Notes under the pieces: model-generated
The model's input: only the letters and a program-made list of their open reading frames with translations
The model's database searches: none
Told to the model about the DNA's origin: nothing
Position numbers and translations under genes: made by a program
DNA from: Aliivibrio fischeri ATCC 7744 = JCM 18803 = DSM 507
GTDB lineage: Bacteria; Pseudomonadota; Gammaproteobacteria; Enterobacterales; Vibrionaceae
Direction of reading: 5' to 3'
Assembly (NCBI RefSeq): GCF_023983475.1
Contig: NZ_CP092712.1
Coordinates: 1,240,001-1,304,000 of the forward strand
DNA length: 64,000 bases
Shown here: piece by piece, positions 43,266-53,014 of the stretch
Layout of the letters: every line of letters starts with the position of its first letter
Numbering within the stretch: the first letter of the stretch is position 1

Positions 43266-44636
43266 TTATAAAATAGGTAAGATTTTGCTTAACTTGTGTA
43301 ATGTCTCTTCATATTCTAGTTCAACTTGACTATCAGCAACGATACCACCGCCTGCTGATGCATATAAACTTCCTTCATAAGCAATTAGTGTGCGTATGGT
43401 TATACTGGTGTCCATTGTTCCACAGCGGCTAATGTAACCAATACTGCCACAATATAGATTACGACGATGAGGTTCTAACTCTTCAATGATCTCCATTGCT
43501 CTTATCTTTGGAGCGCCAGTGATAGAGCCACCCGGAAAAGAAGCTTTAAGCAGGTCTGTTGCAGAATATTCTGTATCTAGTACACCAGTAATGGTACTTA
43601 CTAAGTGATGCACAGCAGGGAAAGACTCTATATCAAACAGTTTCGGTACTTTTACTGAGCCTGGTGTCGCAACACGACCTATATCATTTCTAAGCAAATC
43701 AACAATCATTAGGTTTTCAGAGCGATCTTTTGGACTATTACGTAATGTTTCTGCTTCTTGTCTATCAATCTCAGGAGAATTTGAACGCGGTCGGGTTCCT
43801 TTAATTGGTTTTGTTTCAATTTTTCTGTCTTTTACTTGTAAAAAACGTTCCGGAGAAACAGAGAGAATCGTTATTTCTGGAGTTTTTATATAAGCAGAAA
43901 ACGGCGCACCATTTTGTGCTGCTAGTTTTTGATACGCTTCCCATTCTGAGCCTTGGTATTGTGCTTCAAATCGTTGGGCTAAGTTTATTTGGTAACAATC
44001 TCCTGATTCTAGGTAGCGCTGAATCACATCAAATTTTTTAGCATATTCAGACTCGGTCATGTTCGACTTCCAGTCTGATGTTAAGCTAAATGCAGTATCT
44101 ACTTCTTTTATAGCAATAAATTGTTGAAGCCAATGCTGTCGATCACCACCTTTGGGTTGTATCAAATGCAATGTTGATGTTTTATTATCTGCCACCAGTG
44201 CCCAGTTATAAATTCCTATAGCCATATCGGCACTTAAAATGTCCTGCTGAGCCGTATTTGGAATACTTTCAACTCGGCGACCCAAGTCGTAACTGAAATA
44301 ACCTAATGCACCACCAATAAAAGGTAAGTTTTCTATTGGTGAATGGTGGGGAATTAGACGTTCTTGATAATGATCAAGTAATTGGAAAGGACACGCTTCA
44401 CTGGTTACAGGCTGTTTTCCTATTACATTAATTGTGGTGATAGCACCATGTGTTTGTAATGTAGCAATAGGATCAGCAACTAAAATGTCATATCGATTAT
44501 CAATATGATTTTTCGCCGATGAGTTAAGCAACATCGCCCAAGGTTGATTTGCGATAGCTGAAAAGAAATCAATCACAGAGTTAGATTGATAATCAAGTTG
44601 AGTGATACTTAGTTTTGCATCTAATTGATTGTTCAT
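43266..44636 (-). CDS. pabB: Aminodeoxychorismate synthase component I
   Basis: A 456-aa chorismate-utilising enzyme that, with PabA, makes 4-amino-4-deoxychorismate for folate synthesis. The C-terminal chorismate-binding domain shows SPERFLQVKDRKIETKPIKGTRPR, DLLRNDIGRVATPGSVKVP, HHLVSTITG, FPGGSITGAPKIRAMEII and SIGYISRCGTMDTSITIRT with A-x-G-G-G-I-V-x-D-S. Like typical PabB it has KPIKG (the active-site Lys). Length equals E. coli PabB (453 aa). Operon with nudL, divergent from fumA. Confidence 0.95.
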   Translation of the reverse strand: MNNQLDAKLSITQLDYQSNSVIDFFSAIANQPWAMLLNSSAKNHIDNRYDILVADPIATLQTHGAITTINVIGKQPVTSEACPFQLLDHYQERLIPHHSPIENLPFIGGALGYFSYDLGRRVESIPNTAQQDILSADMAIGIYNWALVADNKTSTLHLIQPKGGDRQHWLQQFIAIKEVDTAFSLTSDWKSNMTESEYAKKFDVIQRYLESGDCYQINLAQRFEAQYQGSEWEAYQKLAAQNGAPFSAYIKTPEITILSVSPERFLQVKDRKIETKPIKGTRPRSNSPEIDRQEAETLRNSPKDRSENLMIVDLLRNDIGRVATPGSVKVPKLFDIESFPAVHHLVSTITGVLDTEYSATDLLKASFPGGSITGAPKIRAMEIIEELEPHRRNLYCGSIGYISRCGTMDTSITIRTLIAYEGSLYASAGGGIVADSQVELEYEETLHKLSKILPIL

Positions 44637-44800
44637 TTTGAGTTTTATAACCAGAATGTGATGAGCAACGATAGCCTTGGATGGAGAGCAAGAGTATCAT
44701 AATGCGTGTTCTAAAAGAAAATAATAGATGGCGATTGCTCACGTCATACACAATAAAAATCATCCTTAATTGCCATGGAAGCTTATAAAAAGAGGGCCCT

Positions 44801-46330
44801 ATGATTAACGTTCACCAAGAAACATTGATTCGTAATGAAGATGTGATCAGTTCTGTAGCCGATGCTCTGCAATATATATCTTATTATCATCCGCTAGATT
44901 TTGTTCAAGCACTTGAAAAAGCGTATCACCGAGAAGAAAGCCAAGCTGCAAAAGATGCACTTGCACAAATCCTTATTAATTCTCGTATGTCAGCAGAAGG
45001 GCGTCGTCCTATCTGTCAAGATACGGGAATTGTGACTTGTTTTGTAAATATTGGTATGAACGTTAGGTGGGAAGGAGACTTAACGGTTCAACAAATGATT
45101 GATGAAGGTACCCGTCAAGCTTATACCAATCCCGATAATCCATTAAGGGCCTCAGTATTATCTGATCCGGCAGGTAAACGTATAAATACAAAAGATAATA
45201 CGCCAGCAGTGGTTCATATTAATATGGTGCCGGGAAACAAAGTCGAGATTCAAATTGCTGCGAAAGGCGGTGGTTCTGAAAATAAGACTAAAATGGTAAT
45301 GTTAAATCCATCAGATGATATTGCTGAGTGGGTAGAAAAGACACTTCCAACAATGGGGGCGGGTTGGTGTCCTCCTGGTATGCTTGGTATAGGTGTTGGC
45401 GGTACGGCTGAGAAAGCTGCAGTACTAGCAAAAGAAGCATTGATGGAACACATTGATATTCAAGATCTTATTGAACGAGGACCTCAGAATGCAGAAGAAG
45501 AATTGCGTCTTGATATTTTTAATCGTGTTAATAAATTAGGTATCGGTGCTCAAGGTCTTGGCGGACTTACTACCGTTGTCGATGTGAAAATTAAATCTGC
45601 ACCAACGCACGCAGCCTCTAAACCTGTGTGTTTAATTCCTAACTGTGCTGCTACTCGTCACGTACATTTTACTCTTGATGGTACAGGCCCTGCGGACTTA
45701 CAACCACCGAAACTTGAAGAATGGCCTGATATTACTTGGGAAGCGGGTGCGAACACTCGTCGAGTTAATCTTGATGAAATAACAAAAGAAGATGTTCAGG
45801 AGTGGAAAACGGGCGAAACGATCTTACTAAATGGCAAAATTCTAACAGGTCGTGACGCGGCACATAAACGCCTTCAAGGAATGATCGAAAGCGGTGAAGG
45901 TTTACCTGATGGCGTTGATTTTAATGGTAAATTCATTTACTACGTAGGCCCTGTTGATGCAGTAGGTGATGAAGCGGTAGGCCCTGCTGGCCCAACGACA
46001 TCTACTCGCATGGATAAATTTACCGATATGATGTTGGCTACAGGCTTAACTGGCATGATAGGTAAAGCGGAACGTGGTCCAGCAACGGTTGCATCTATTA
46101 AAGAAAACAAAGCGGTATATTTAATGGCCGTTGGTGGTGCAGCTTACTTGGTTGCTAAAGCGATTAAAAAAGCACGTGTTGTTGCTTTTGAAGATCTTGG
46201 TATGGAAGCCATTTATGAGTTTGAAGTCGAAGATATGCCAGTGACTGTTGCCGTTGATTCAACAGGCGTAAATGCGCATCAAATTGGTCCAGATACATGG
46301 AAGGTAAAAATTGCTGAAATGAGTAATTAA
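44801..46330 (+). CDS. fumA: Class I fumarate hydratase ([4Fe-4S])
   Basis: A 509-aa TCA-cycle enzyme interconverting fumarate and malate. The N-terminal alpha domain carries the first cluster Cys in RRPICQDTGIV (Cys72) and further ones in GWCPPGML and CLIPNCAATRHVHF; the beta domain has GPTTSTRMDKF and AERGPATV. The start has AGAGGG upstream. It is oxygen sensitive like other class I enzymes. Monocistronic, with strong terminator. Confidence 0.94.
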   Translation: MINVHQETLIRNEDVISSVADALQYISYYHPLDFVQALEKAYHREESQAAKDALAQILINSRMSAEGRRPICQDTGIVTCFVNIGMNVRWEGDLTVQQMIDEGTRQAYTNPDNPLRASVLSDPAGKRINTKDNTPAVVHINMVPGNKVEIQIAAKGGGSENKTKMVMLNPSDDIAEWVEKTLPTMGAGWCPPGMLGIGVGGTAEKAAVLAKEALMEHIDIQDLIERGPQNAEEELRLDIFNRVNKLGIGAQGLGGLTTVVDVKIKSAPTHAASKPVCLIPNCAATRHVHFTLDGTGPADLQPPKLEEWPDITWEAGANTRRVNLDEITKEDVQEWKTGETILLNGKILTGRDAAHKRLQGMIESGEGLPDGVDFNGKFIYYVGPVDAVGDEAVGPAGPTTSTRMDKFTDMMLATGLTGMIGKAERGPATVASIKENKAVYLMAVGGAAYLVAKAIKKARVVAFEDLGMEAIYEFEVEDMPVTVAVDSTGVNAHQIGPDTWKVKIAEMSN

Positions 46331-46358
46331 TTTACATCATAAAGCTTCTTAAATAATG

Positions 46359-46387
46359 AAAAAGCACTCATTTTGAGTGCTTTTTTT
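46359..46387 (+). terminator. Intrinsic terminator after fumA
   Basis: AAAAAGCACTCA, loop TTT, TGAGTGCTTTTTTT. Confidence 0.93.
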
Positions 46388-46460
46388 GTTTTTGTGTCTT
46401 TTATGTTAATCATTTGGGTGTAATATATAAGTAACTATTTGATAAATAAATGAGGGAACA

Positions 46461-46817
46461 ATGAAGAAGTTAACAATCGGGTTATTCATTACTGTACTCG
46501 CTGGGTGCGCCTCCTCTGATGATGTAAAACAAGATAAGAACGTTGATGATTGGTTCGCAATAGGTGAAGCTAGAGCGAAAAATGGTTTTTTATTGCAGAC
46601 AGAATCACGACTTGTTGACCGTTACCCTGAAGATAAAATCACAACCGAATTCTATAATGGTTATGTAAAAGGTCATGAAGCTGGCACAAAAGTCTATTGT
46701 TCTCAAAATCCATATATATTGGGATTAAGTGAAGAACCTTATTTCGGACTATGTGATCAAATCGATTCTAATTACTCTGATGAATATCAAAAAGGGAAAA
46801 AGCATAAAAAAGAATAA
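46461..46817 (+). CDS. DUF2799-type small lipoprotein (copy 3)
   Basis: A 118-aa lipoprotein with signal MKKLTIGLFITVLAGC (lipobox LAGC, Cys16). It aligns by eye with the tandem pair 8 kb upstream: DDWFAIGEARAKNG, YNGYVKGHEAGTKVYC, YILGL, YFGLCDQ. GAGGG binding site upstream. Closest to copy 1 in the YCSQNxYILG block. Its very basic tail (KGKKHKKE) is unique. Function unknown. Confidence 0.8.
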   Translation: MKKLTIGLFITVLAGCASSDDVKQDKNVDDWFAIGEARAKNGFLLQTESRLVDRYPEDKITTEFYNGYVKGHEAGTKVYCSQNPYILGLSEEPYFGLCDQIDSNYSDEYQKGKKHKKE

Positions 46818-46920
46818 AAACATTGTTTTTTATAACTAATTTTATTTGTTGACTGGATGAACAAATAAATATGAGCAATAATTCTTTATGTAATCAATTA
46901 ATAATGACAAGGAACGGCAT

Positions 46921-47955
46921 ATGTTCAAAAAGACTGCAATAGCCGCAGTACTTAGCTCCGTCTTACTCGTAGGCTGTGACAGTAAAGAGCCTAGTATTGC
47001 AGAGCCTGACTCTCGTCCAGCAAAGATCTTAACAGTTTCTGTTGGTGAGCATGAGACCTCACGCTTATTTCCGGCAAAAGCAGAAGCGGGTGATAAAGCC
47101 GTTTTGGCTTTTAGAGTTCCTGGGCAATTAAATACGTTAGATGTACATGCAGGGCAATCGGTTAATAAAGGTGAGTTATTAGCCACCATTAATCCTGATG
47201 AATATCGATTAATTCAAAAACAAGCTCAAGCACAATATCGTTTAATTGATGTACAATATCAACGAATTAAAAAGCTCAGAAAAGATAAAGTCGTATCAGA
47301 ACAAGATTATGATACTGCGGTAGCAAATAGAAAAACAGCCAAAGCGTCTCTTGATCAAGCGACTGCAAATTTAAGCTACACAAAGCTTGTAGCACCATAT
47401 GACGGTACGATTTCACTTCTTCCTACAGAAAATTTTGAATATGTAAATGCGAAACAATCAATTATGCATATTCAAACCAACGACATTTTGTATGTTGTTT
47501 TTCAACTCCCTGATTATCTGCTCCAACGTTTCAGTTTTACCGATGTATCAGCAACAGTTTCATTTGATTCGTTTCCAAACTCTACTTTTCCTCTTGAATT
47601 TGAAGAAATAGATACTGAAGCCGATCGTAAAACATCGAGTTACACCGTAAAAATGAGTATGCCTCGTCCTAAAGATTTAGGAATACTTCCGGGGATGTCT
47701 GGTCAAGTGAAAGTAACTATTCCTAAGGGCGGAAGTGAAAAACTGCCACTTTCAGCTATCGATCAAGATGGTGATACCACGTATGTATGGCGTGTGAAAG
47801 AAGATGGAATTGTTGAAAAAGTGGCAGTGGAATTAAATGAGAAACGCCAGGTAGTCTCTGGGATTGAAGATTCAGATCAAATTGTATCTTCAGGTATCGC
47901 AGGGCTAGAAGAGGGAATGAAAGTCCGTAAGTGGGTTAAGGAAAGAGGATTATAA
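46921..47955 (+). CDS. RND efflux periplasmic adaptor lipoprotein (first)
   Basis: A 344-aa membrane-fusion protein. Signal MFKKTAIAAVLSSVLLVGC has lipobox LVGC with Cys19, so it is membrane-anchored by lipid. The order lipoyl half (AGQSVNKGELLATINPDEYR), alpha-hairpin (residues about 95-145), second lipoyl half (LSYTKLVAPYDGTIS) and beta-barrel/MP domain is visible. It is the first gene of a three-gene efflux operon (adaptor, adaptor, pump) with 2-bp and overlapping junctions, as in V. cholerae vexIJK. Confidence 0.9.
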   Translation: MFKKTAIAAVLSSVLLVGCDSKEPSIAEPDSRPAKILTVSVGEHETSRLFPAKAEAGDKAVLAFRVPGQLNTLDVHAGQSVNKGELLATINPDEYRLIQKQAQAQYRLIDVQYQRIKKLRKDKVVSEQDYDTAVANRKTAKASLDQATANLSYTKLVAPYDGTISLLPTENFEYVNAKQSIMHIQTNDILYVVFQLPDYLLQRFSFTDVSATVSFDSFPNSTFPLEFEEIDTEADRKTSSYTVKMSMPRPKDLGILPGMSGQVKVTIPKGGSEKLPLSAIDQDGDTTYVWRVKEDGIVEKVAVELNEKRQVVSGIEDSDQIVSSGIAGLEEGMKVRKWVKERGL

Positions 47956-47957
47956 TA

Positions 47958-49040
47958 ATGCAAAGATTAATGAAACTATCTTTACTTTCCAGTACGTTAT
48001 TCCTTACTGCCTGTAATCCTGCTCCAACGGAAACGATTGTAGAAGTACCGAACGTTGTGATTAAAGACATTAATTCAAATGGGGTAAGCGATCGCCTTTA
48101 TCTTCCTGCGGTAGCCACTGCTGCTGACCGATCTCATCTAAGTTTTCGACTTTCTGGTGAGATTAAAGAGCTAAATATAAAAGCAGGGGAAATCGTTAAA
48201 AAAGGTCAAGTTTTAGCTGTGTTAGATAAAACCGATTATAACATTGATGTTGATAATGCTAGAGCTCGTTATAACGTAGCAAACAGTCAATATAAGCGTT
48301 CAAAACCGTTAGTTGATAAAGGCTTGTTAGCCAAATCACAATTCGATGAATTATCAGCGCAACGACAAATTGCATTGGCGGATTTAGAGTTAGCAAAATT
48401 GCGTTTAAGTTTTACAGAGTTAAAGGCGCCAATTGATGGTGTTATTTCTCGAGTAAGTGTTGAGCAGTTTGAAAATATTCAAGTAGGACAACAGATCGTT
48501 AATATTAATAACCGAGATGCGGTAGATATTATTGTTCAAGTACCTGACAAGCTTTATGCAAAGCAACCAAATAAAGAGATAATTGAAAGCATTAAAGCAA
48601 CCGTCCGTCTTGATAGTGGTGAGAGCTATTCCGCTAAAATTAAAGAATACACCACTGAGCCTGATCCTGATTCAGGCGCATATCTAGTTACACTGACAAT
48701 GCCTATGCCTGAAGACCAATTTATATTGGATGGTATGGCAGTTGAGGTGGCAACGAGTGAAAGTGAAATTCGTTTATCAACTCAAGCTGGGATGGTAATT
48801 CCTATTGAAGCCATTTTTAATGAAGATGGTGACACTATTGATCTTGCTGAAAAATACGTATGGCTTGTTGATGAAAACAATACAGTGAAAAAACAAAAAG
48901 TAGTAACGACAAAAGCGACCTCATCTGGTTTACGAGTTGTTGAAGGTTTATCAACCGGTGATCGCATTGTAATAGCAGGGGTATCACGACTGCGTGATGG
49001 CATGTCAGTGAATGTTATTAATGCGGAGGAGAAAAAATGA
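47958..49040 (+). CDS. RND efflux periplasmic adaptor lipoprotein (second)
   Basis: A 360-aa membrane-fusion protein with signal MQRLMKLSLLSSTLFLTAC (lipobox LTAC, Cys19). Lipoyl motif KAGEIVKKGQVLAVLDKTDY and the second half RLSFTELKAPIDGVISRVSVEQFENIQVG are clear. It starts 2 bp after the first adaptor with AGAGGA upstream and overlaps the pump gene by 4 bp (ATGA). Two different adaptors suggest a heteromeric adaptor ring. Confidence 0.9.
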   Translation: MQRLMKLSLLSSTLFLTACNPAPTETIVEVPNVVIKDINSNGVSDRLYLPAVATAADRSHLSFRLSGEIKELNIKAGEIVKKGQVLAVLDKTDYNIDVDNARARYNVANSQYKRSKPLVDKGLLAKSQFDELSAQRQIALADLELAKLRLSFTELKAPIDGVISRVSVEQFENIQVGQQIVNINNRDAVDIIVQVPDKLYAKQPNKEIIESIKATVRLDSGESYSAKIKEYTTEPDPDSGAYLVTLTMPMPEDQFILDGMAVEVATSESEIRLSTQAGMVIPIEAIFNEDGDTIDLAEKYVWLVDENNTVKKQKVVTTKATSSGLRVVEGLSTGDRIVIAGVSRLRDGMSVNVINAEEKK

Positions 49041-52000
49041 GCCAAGAAAAAGGAATTGCAGCTTATTTCATACAGAATAAAGTCATCAGTTGGATGCTAA
49101 CACTGATCTTTATGATTGGTGGTACATCCGCATTTTTTGGTTTAGGCCGTTTAGAAGACCCAGCGTTTACCATTAAAGATGCTATGGTCGTAACGAATTA
49201 TCCTGGCGCGACACCAGAGCAAGTGGAAGAAGAAGTAACCTATCCACTAGAAAAAGCAATTCAACAATTAACTTATGTAGATGAAGTTAACTCGCTGTCT
49301 AGTCGCGGTTTGTCTCAGATCACTGTAACCATGAAAAATAATTATGGTCCTGATGATTTACCGCAAATTTGGGATGAATTGCGCCGTAAGGTCAATGACT
49401 TGAAACGTCAATTACCACCAGGTGTTGGTGAACCATCAGTTATCGATGATTTTGGTGATGTTTATGGGGTGCTTTTAGCCGTAACAGGAAAAGGCTACTC
49501 ATATAAAGAAATCCTAGATTATGTTGATTATTTGCGTCGTGAATTAGAGCTTGTTGATGGCGTTAGTAAAGTATCTGTTAGTGGTGTTCAACAAGAGCAA
49601 GTGTTTATTGAAGCATCATTAAAGCGTATGACAAGTTTAGGAATTTCTCCTCAGACGTTGTATAGCTTATTGTCTAACCAAAATACGGTATCGAGTGCTG
49701 GTGCTGTAAAAATCGGAACGGAATATATTCAAATTCACCCAACAGGGGAGTTTGAAGATGTGGCACAGCTCGGTGATTTAATCATTACTGATGGTGGCGC
49801 TCAAGGGCTGATTTATTTAAAAGACATCGCAGAAGTTAAGCGCGGTTATGTTGAAGTGCCAAGTAATATTGTTAACTTTAATGGTAATTTTGCTTTAAAC
49901 CTCGGTGTTTCATTTAGTGCAGGTGTTAACGTAGTTGAAATTGGTAAATTAGTTGATCAACGAATGGCTGAGCTTAAAGAGCAGCAGCCTATTGGTATTG
50001 ATATCTCTGAAATTTACAGTCAACCAAAAGAAGTGGATAAATCGGTAAGTGGTTTTGTTGTCAGTCTTGGTCAGGCTGTTGCGATCGTAATTATCGTTTT
50101 ACTTTTCTTTATGGGAGTACGTTCAGGCCTATTAATTGGTCTTATCTTATTATTGACCGTTGCTGGTACTTTCGTCTTTATGAAGTATTTTGCTATTGAT
50201 TTGCAACGTATTTCACTTGGTGCCTTGGTTATTGCTCTTGGTATGCTCGTGGATAACGCCATTGTGGTGGTCGAAGGCATACTCATTGGTATGCAAAAAG
50301 GACGAACTCGTTTACAAGCAGCCACAGACATTGTGACACAAACAAAATGGCCATTGTTAGGAGCAACGGTTATAGCGGTAACCGCATTTGCGCCAATTGG
50401 CTTATCTGATGATGCGACTGGTGAATATTGTGGAACATTATTTAGCGTGTTGCTAATTTCGTTAATGCTAAGTTGGTTTACTGCTATTTCACTTACGCCT
50501 TTCTTTGCTTCATTATTCTTTAAAGAGAGAGTACAAAGCGAAGAAGAGAGTCTTGAAGAGAAAGATCCATACAATGGAATGATCTTCGTTATTTATAAGC
50601 GCTTCCTTGAATTCTGTATGCGTTACTCAGTTGCGACCATGGTTGTGCTTGTTATTGCTCTTGGTGGTAGCTTATATGGCTTTACTAAAGTAAAACAATC
50701 TTTCTTCCCGTCATCAACAACACCAATTTTTATGGTCGATGTATGGATGCCTGAAGGGACCGATATTCGTTCAACTAATGCGACATTAAAAGAATTAGAA
50801 GAGTGGATATTAGAACAACAACATATTGAACACGTAACAACAACCGCTGGTAAAGGTTTACAGCGTTTCATGTTGACTTATGCACCAGAGAAAAGCTATG
50901 CAGCTTATGGTGAGATAATGACTCGTGTTGATAACTATGAAGCATTACAGCCCTTGATGGCGAAGTTCCGTCAGCATATCGAAGATCAATACCCGCAAAT
51001 TCAATATAAATTGAAACAAATTGAATTAGGTCCGGGTGGCGGTGCAAAAGTTGAAGCTCGTATTGTTGGTGCTGATCCAACGGTATTACGAGGCTTAGCT
51101 GCGCAAGTTATCGACATTATGCATAATGACCCAGGAGCAACAAACGTACGTCATGACTGGCGTGAGCGTACAAAAGTACTTGAGCCTCAATTTAATGAGA
51201 GTCAGGCTCGTCGTTATGGTATTTCAAAGACAGATGTAAACGAACTATTAGAAATGGCGTTCTCAGGTAAAGCAATTGGTGTTTACCGTGATGGTACAAC
51301 ATTAATGCCAATCGTTACTCGATTACCTGAAAATGAACGTGTTGATATCAGTACGATTGAAGGCATGAAAATTTGGAGTCCGGCACTGTCTCAATATATT
51401 CCATTACAACAGGTTGTTCTGGGCTATGATGTGATTTGGGAAGATCCACAAATCGTACGTAAGAACCGTAAACGTATGTTAACCGTAATGGCTGATCCAG
51501 ATATTTTAGGTGAAGAGACTGCGGCAACATTGCAGAAACGATTACAAACACAAATTGAGGCGATCGATTTTCCTACGGGTTACAGTTTAGAGTGGGGCGG
51601 TGAATATGAATCGTCTCGTGATGCTCAGGCATCATTATTCCAAACGATGCCATTGGGTTATCTATTCATGTTCTTAGTTACTGTTTTCTTATTTAACAGT
51701 GTGAAAGAGTCTGTAATTGTGTGGTTAACGGTACCATTAGCTATTATTGGTGTAACCAGTGGTTTATTGCTGCTTAATACGCCGTTTGGCTTTATGGCCT
51801 TACTCGGTTTCTTGAGCTTGAGTGGTATGCTGTTGAAAAATGGTATCGTACTGCTTGATCAGATTGAAATTGAAATCAAGTCAGGTAAAGAACCTTATCA
51901 TGCGGTGGTTGATGCGGCATTAAGTCGTGTGCGTCCCGTTTGTATGGCTGCGATTACAACAATTCTAGGTATGATACCTCTATTGCCTGACATATTCTTT

Positions 52001-52114
52001 AAGCCAATGGCGGTAACGATTATGTTCGGTTTAGGTTTTGCGACCGTTCTTACTCTAATTGTGGTTCCAGTTCTATATCGAATGTTCCACAGAATTAAAG
52101 TAGTGGAATACTAA
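49037..52114 (+). CDS. RND family efflux pump, inner-membrane transporter
   Basis: A 1025-aa 12-TM pump. TM1 near residue 18, a large periplasmic loop, then TM2-6 with RISLGALVIALGMLVDNAIVVVEGI, containing the proton-relay Asp pair in the GMLVDNAIV motif, TM7 near 540 and TM8-12 with LLGFLSLSGMLLKNGIVLLDQIEIE and the C-terminal RPVCMAAITTILGMIPL. It is of the HAE1/AcrB-like class (VexK-like), not a heavy-metal pump. Outer-membrane partner not encoded nearby; TolC is presumed. Confidence 0.93.
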   Translation: MSQEKGIAAYFIQNKVISWMLTLIFMIGGTSAFFGLGRLEDPAFTIKDAMVVTNYPGATPEQVEEEVTYPLEKAIQQLTYVDEVNSLSSRGLSQITVTMKNNYGPDDLPQIWDELRRKVNDLKRQLPPGVGEPSVIDDFGDVYGVLLAVTGKGYSYKEILDYVDYLRRELELVDGVSKVSVSGVQQEQVFIEASLKRMTSLGISPQTLYSLLSNQNTVSSAGAVKIGTEYIQIHPTGEFEDVAQLGDLIITDGGAQGLIYLKDIAEVKRGYVEVPSNIVNFNGNFALNLGVSFSAGVNVVEIGKLVDQRMAELKEQQPIGIDISEIYSQPKEVDKSVSGFVVSLGQAVAIVIIVLLFFMGVRSGLLIGLILLLTVAGTFVFMKYFAIDLQRISLGALVIALGMLVDNAIVVVEGILIGMQKGRTRLQAATDIVTQTKWPLLGATVIAVTAFAPIGLSDDATGEYCGTLFSVLLISLMLSWFTAISLTPFFASLFFKERVQSEEESLEEKDPYNGMIFVIYKRFLEFCMRYSVATMVVLVIALGGSLYGFTKVKQSFFPSSTTPIFMVDVWMPEGTDIRSTNATLKELEEWILEQQHIEHVTTTAGKGLQRFMLTYAPEKSYAAYGEIMTRVDNYEALQPLMAKFRQHIEDQYPQIQYKLKQIELGPGGGAKVEARIVGADPTVLRGLAAQVIDIMHNDPGATNVRHDWRERTKVLEPQFNESQARRYGISKTDVNELLEMAFSGKAIGVYRDGTTLMPIVTRLPENERVDISTIEGMKIWSPALSQYIPLQQVVLGYDVIWEDPQIVRKNRKRMLTVMADPDILGEETAATLQKRLQTQIEAIDFPTGYSLEWGGEYESSRDAQASLFQTMPLGYLFMFLVTVFLFNSVKESVIVWLTVPLAIIGVTSGLLLLNTPFGFMALLGFLSLSGMLLKNGIVLLDQIEIEIKSGKEPYHAVVDAALSRVRPVCMAAITTILGMIPLLPDIFFKPMAVTIMFGLGFATVLTLIVVPVLYRMFHRIKVVEY

Positions 52115-52140
52115 AATAGACGCATAGAATAAATGTTCAA

Positions 52141-52176
52141 AAGCCCATATTAGAATATCTAGTATGGGCTTTTTTT
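52141..52176 (+). terminator. Intrinsic terminator of the RND operon
   Basis: AAGCCCATA pairs with TATGGGCTT (9 bp), followed by T7. Confidence 0.9.
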
Positions 52177-52238
52177 GTGATATTCTATCTGTATCAATCT
52201 GGATAATACAAATGCAGTCCACATATTAGGAACAGTAA

Positions 52239-52625
52239 ATGAGCCAATTAGATCAACAAGCAATAGAAAAAATCCAAAATTACAATGAAGAAGAGCGCTT
52301 TAATTACTTCATGAAAGAAGTGGTGGCAAATCGTCAAATTTGGATTTTAACCGATGAGCATGGTTGTGTAATGTTGAACACAGAAGAAGAAGATTGTGTT
52401 CCTGTATGGCCAAATCAAGAGTTCGCTGAAGCTTGGGCTACGGGTGAATGGGATGTGTGTAAAGCAGAATCTATCTCTTTGAATAAATGGCATAGTCGTT
52501 GGACTAATGGTTTAGAAGACGATGAACTAGCTGTGGTTGTATTCCCAAATCAGAATGAAGAAGGGCAAGTCCTTTTCCCCGACGAATTTGATTTTGAATT
52601 AACAAAACAAGAAAGAAAGCGTTAA
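52239..52625 (+). CDS. DUF2750 domain protein
   Basis: A 128-aa acidic cytoplasmic protein of the DUF2750 family. Typical blocks are RFNYFMKEVVANRQIWILTDEHGCVML, VPVWPNQEFAEAWATGEW and the W/D-rich KWHSRWTNGLEDDELAVVVFP. No function is known for the family. It has GGAACAG upstream of the ATG; only a weak hairpin follows (52638-52674). Confidence 0.83.
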   Translation: MSQLDQQAIEKIQNYNEEERFNYFMKEVVANRQIWILTDEHGCVMLNTEEEDCVPVWPNQEFAEAWATGEWDVCKAESISLNKWHSRWTNGLEDDELAVVVFPNQNEEGQVLFPDEFDFELTKQERKR

Positions 52626-52637
52626 TCGAGTTTTGGG

Positions 52638-52674
52638 ATTAGGTTATTTTTATGAGTAGAAATAGCCTAATTTT
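52638..52674 (+). terminator. Weak terminator after the DUF2750 gene
   Basis: ATTAGGTTATTT and AAATAGCCTAAT pair over 12 positions with one mismatch, followed by T4. Marginal T-run. Confidence 0.5.
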
Positions 52675-52704
52675 ATGTCTTATAGTAAGTTAAGACATTG
52701 GCAT

Positions 52705-53013
52705 TTAGTTCATTATTCCATAAACCATTACCGTTGAATCTTGATATGGGTTTTCAATTCGTGCTGCTCGATAAGGAGAGCACATTGGTTGTAAATGGTG
52801 AGCGACAAAGAAAGGTGAGCTAGCATCACATTCTTCTTTTGTATAATCGAACCATTCTGGACAAAACTCCAACATATCCTTCCAAATGAGATTATCTTCT
52901 AGCGGTACAGTAAATTGTCCCATCATTTTACCAAGATACTGCAAAGAGCTTAATTTCCCATTAATAAAAATAGCCTTAACTAAATTAGTTGCGGTGTTGT
53001 CTGTATTATTCAT
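52705..53013 (-). CDS. Hypothetical protein paired with a small membrane protein
   Basis: A 102-aa soluble protein that I do not recognise; sequence MNNTDNTATNLVKAIFINGK to ...QDSTVMVYGIMN, with a Trp/Cys-containing middle (WKDMLEFCPEWFDYTKEECDASS). The ATG at 53013 has GGGGA 6 nt upstream; an in-frame TTG at 53028 would extend it by five residues into the preceding gene. It starts 1 bp after the stop of the 55-aa gene at 53015-53182, so they are coupled. Confidence 0.7.
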   Translation of the reverse strand: MNNTDNTATNLVKAIFINGKLSSLQYLGKMMGQFTVPLEDNLIWKDMLEFCPEWFDYTKEECDASSPFFVAHHLQPMCSPYRAARIENPYQDSTVMVYGIMN

Positions 53014-53014
53014 A

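Noticed and set aside
50071-50574. 167-codon frame antisense to the RND pump gene
   Set aside because: Low-complexity shadow of a hydrophobic coding sequence; no start signals.
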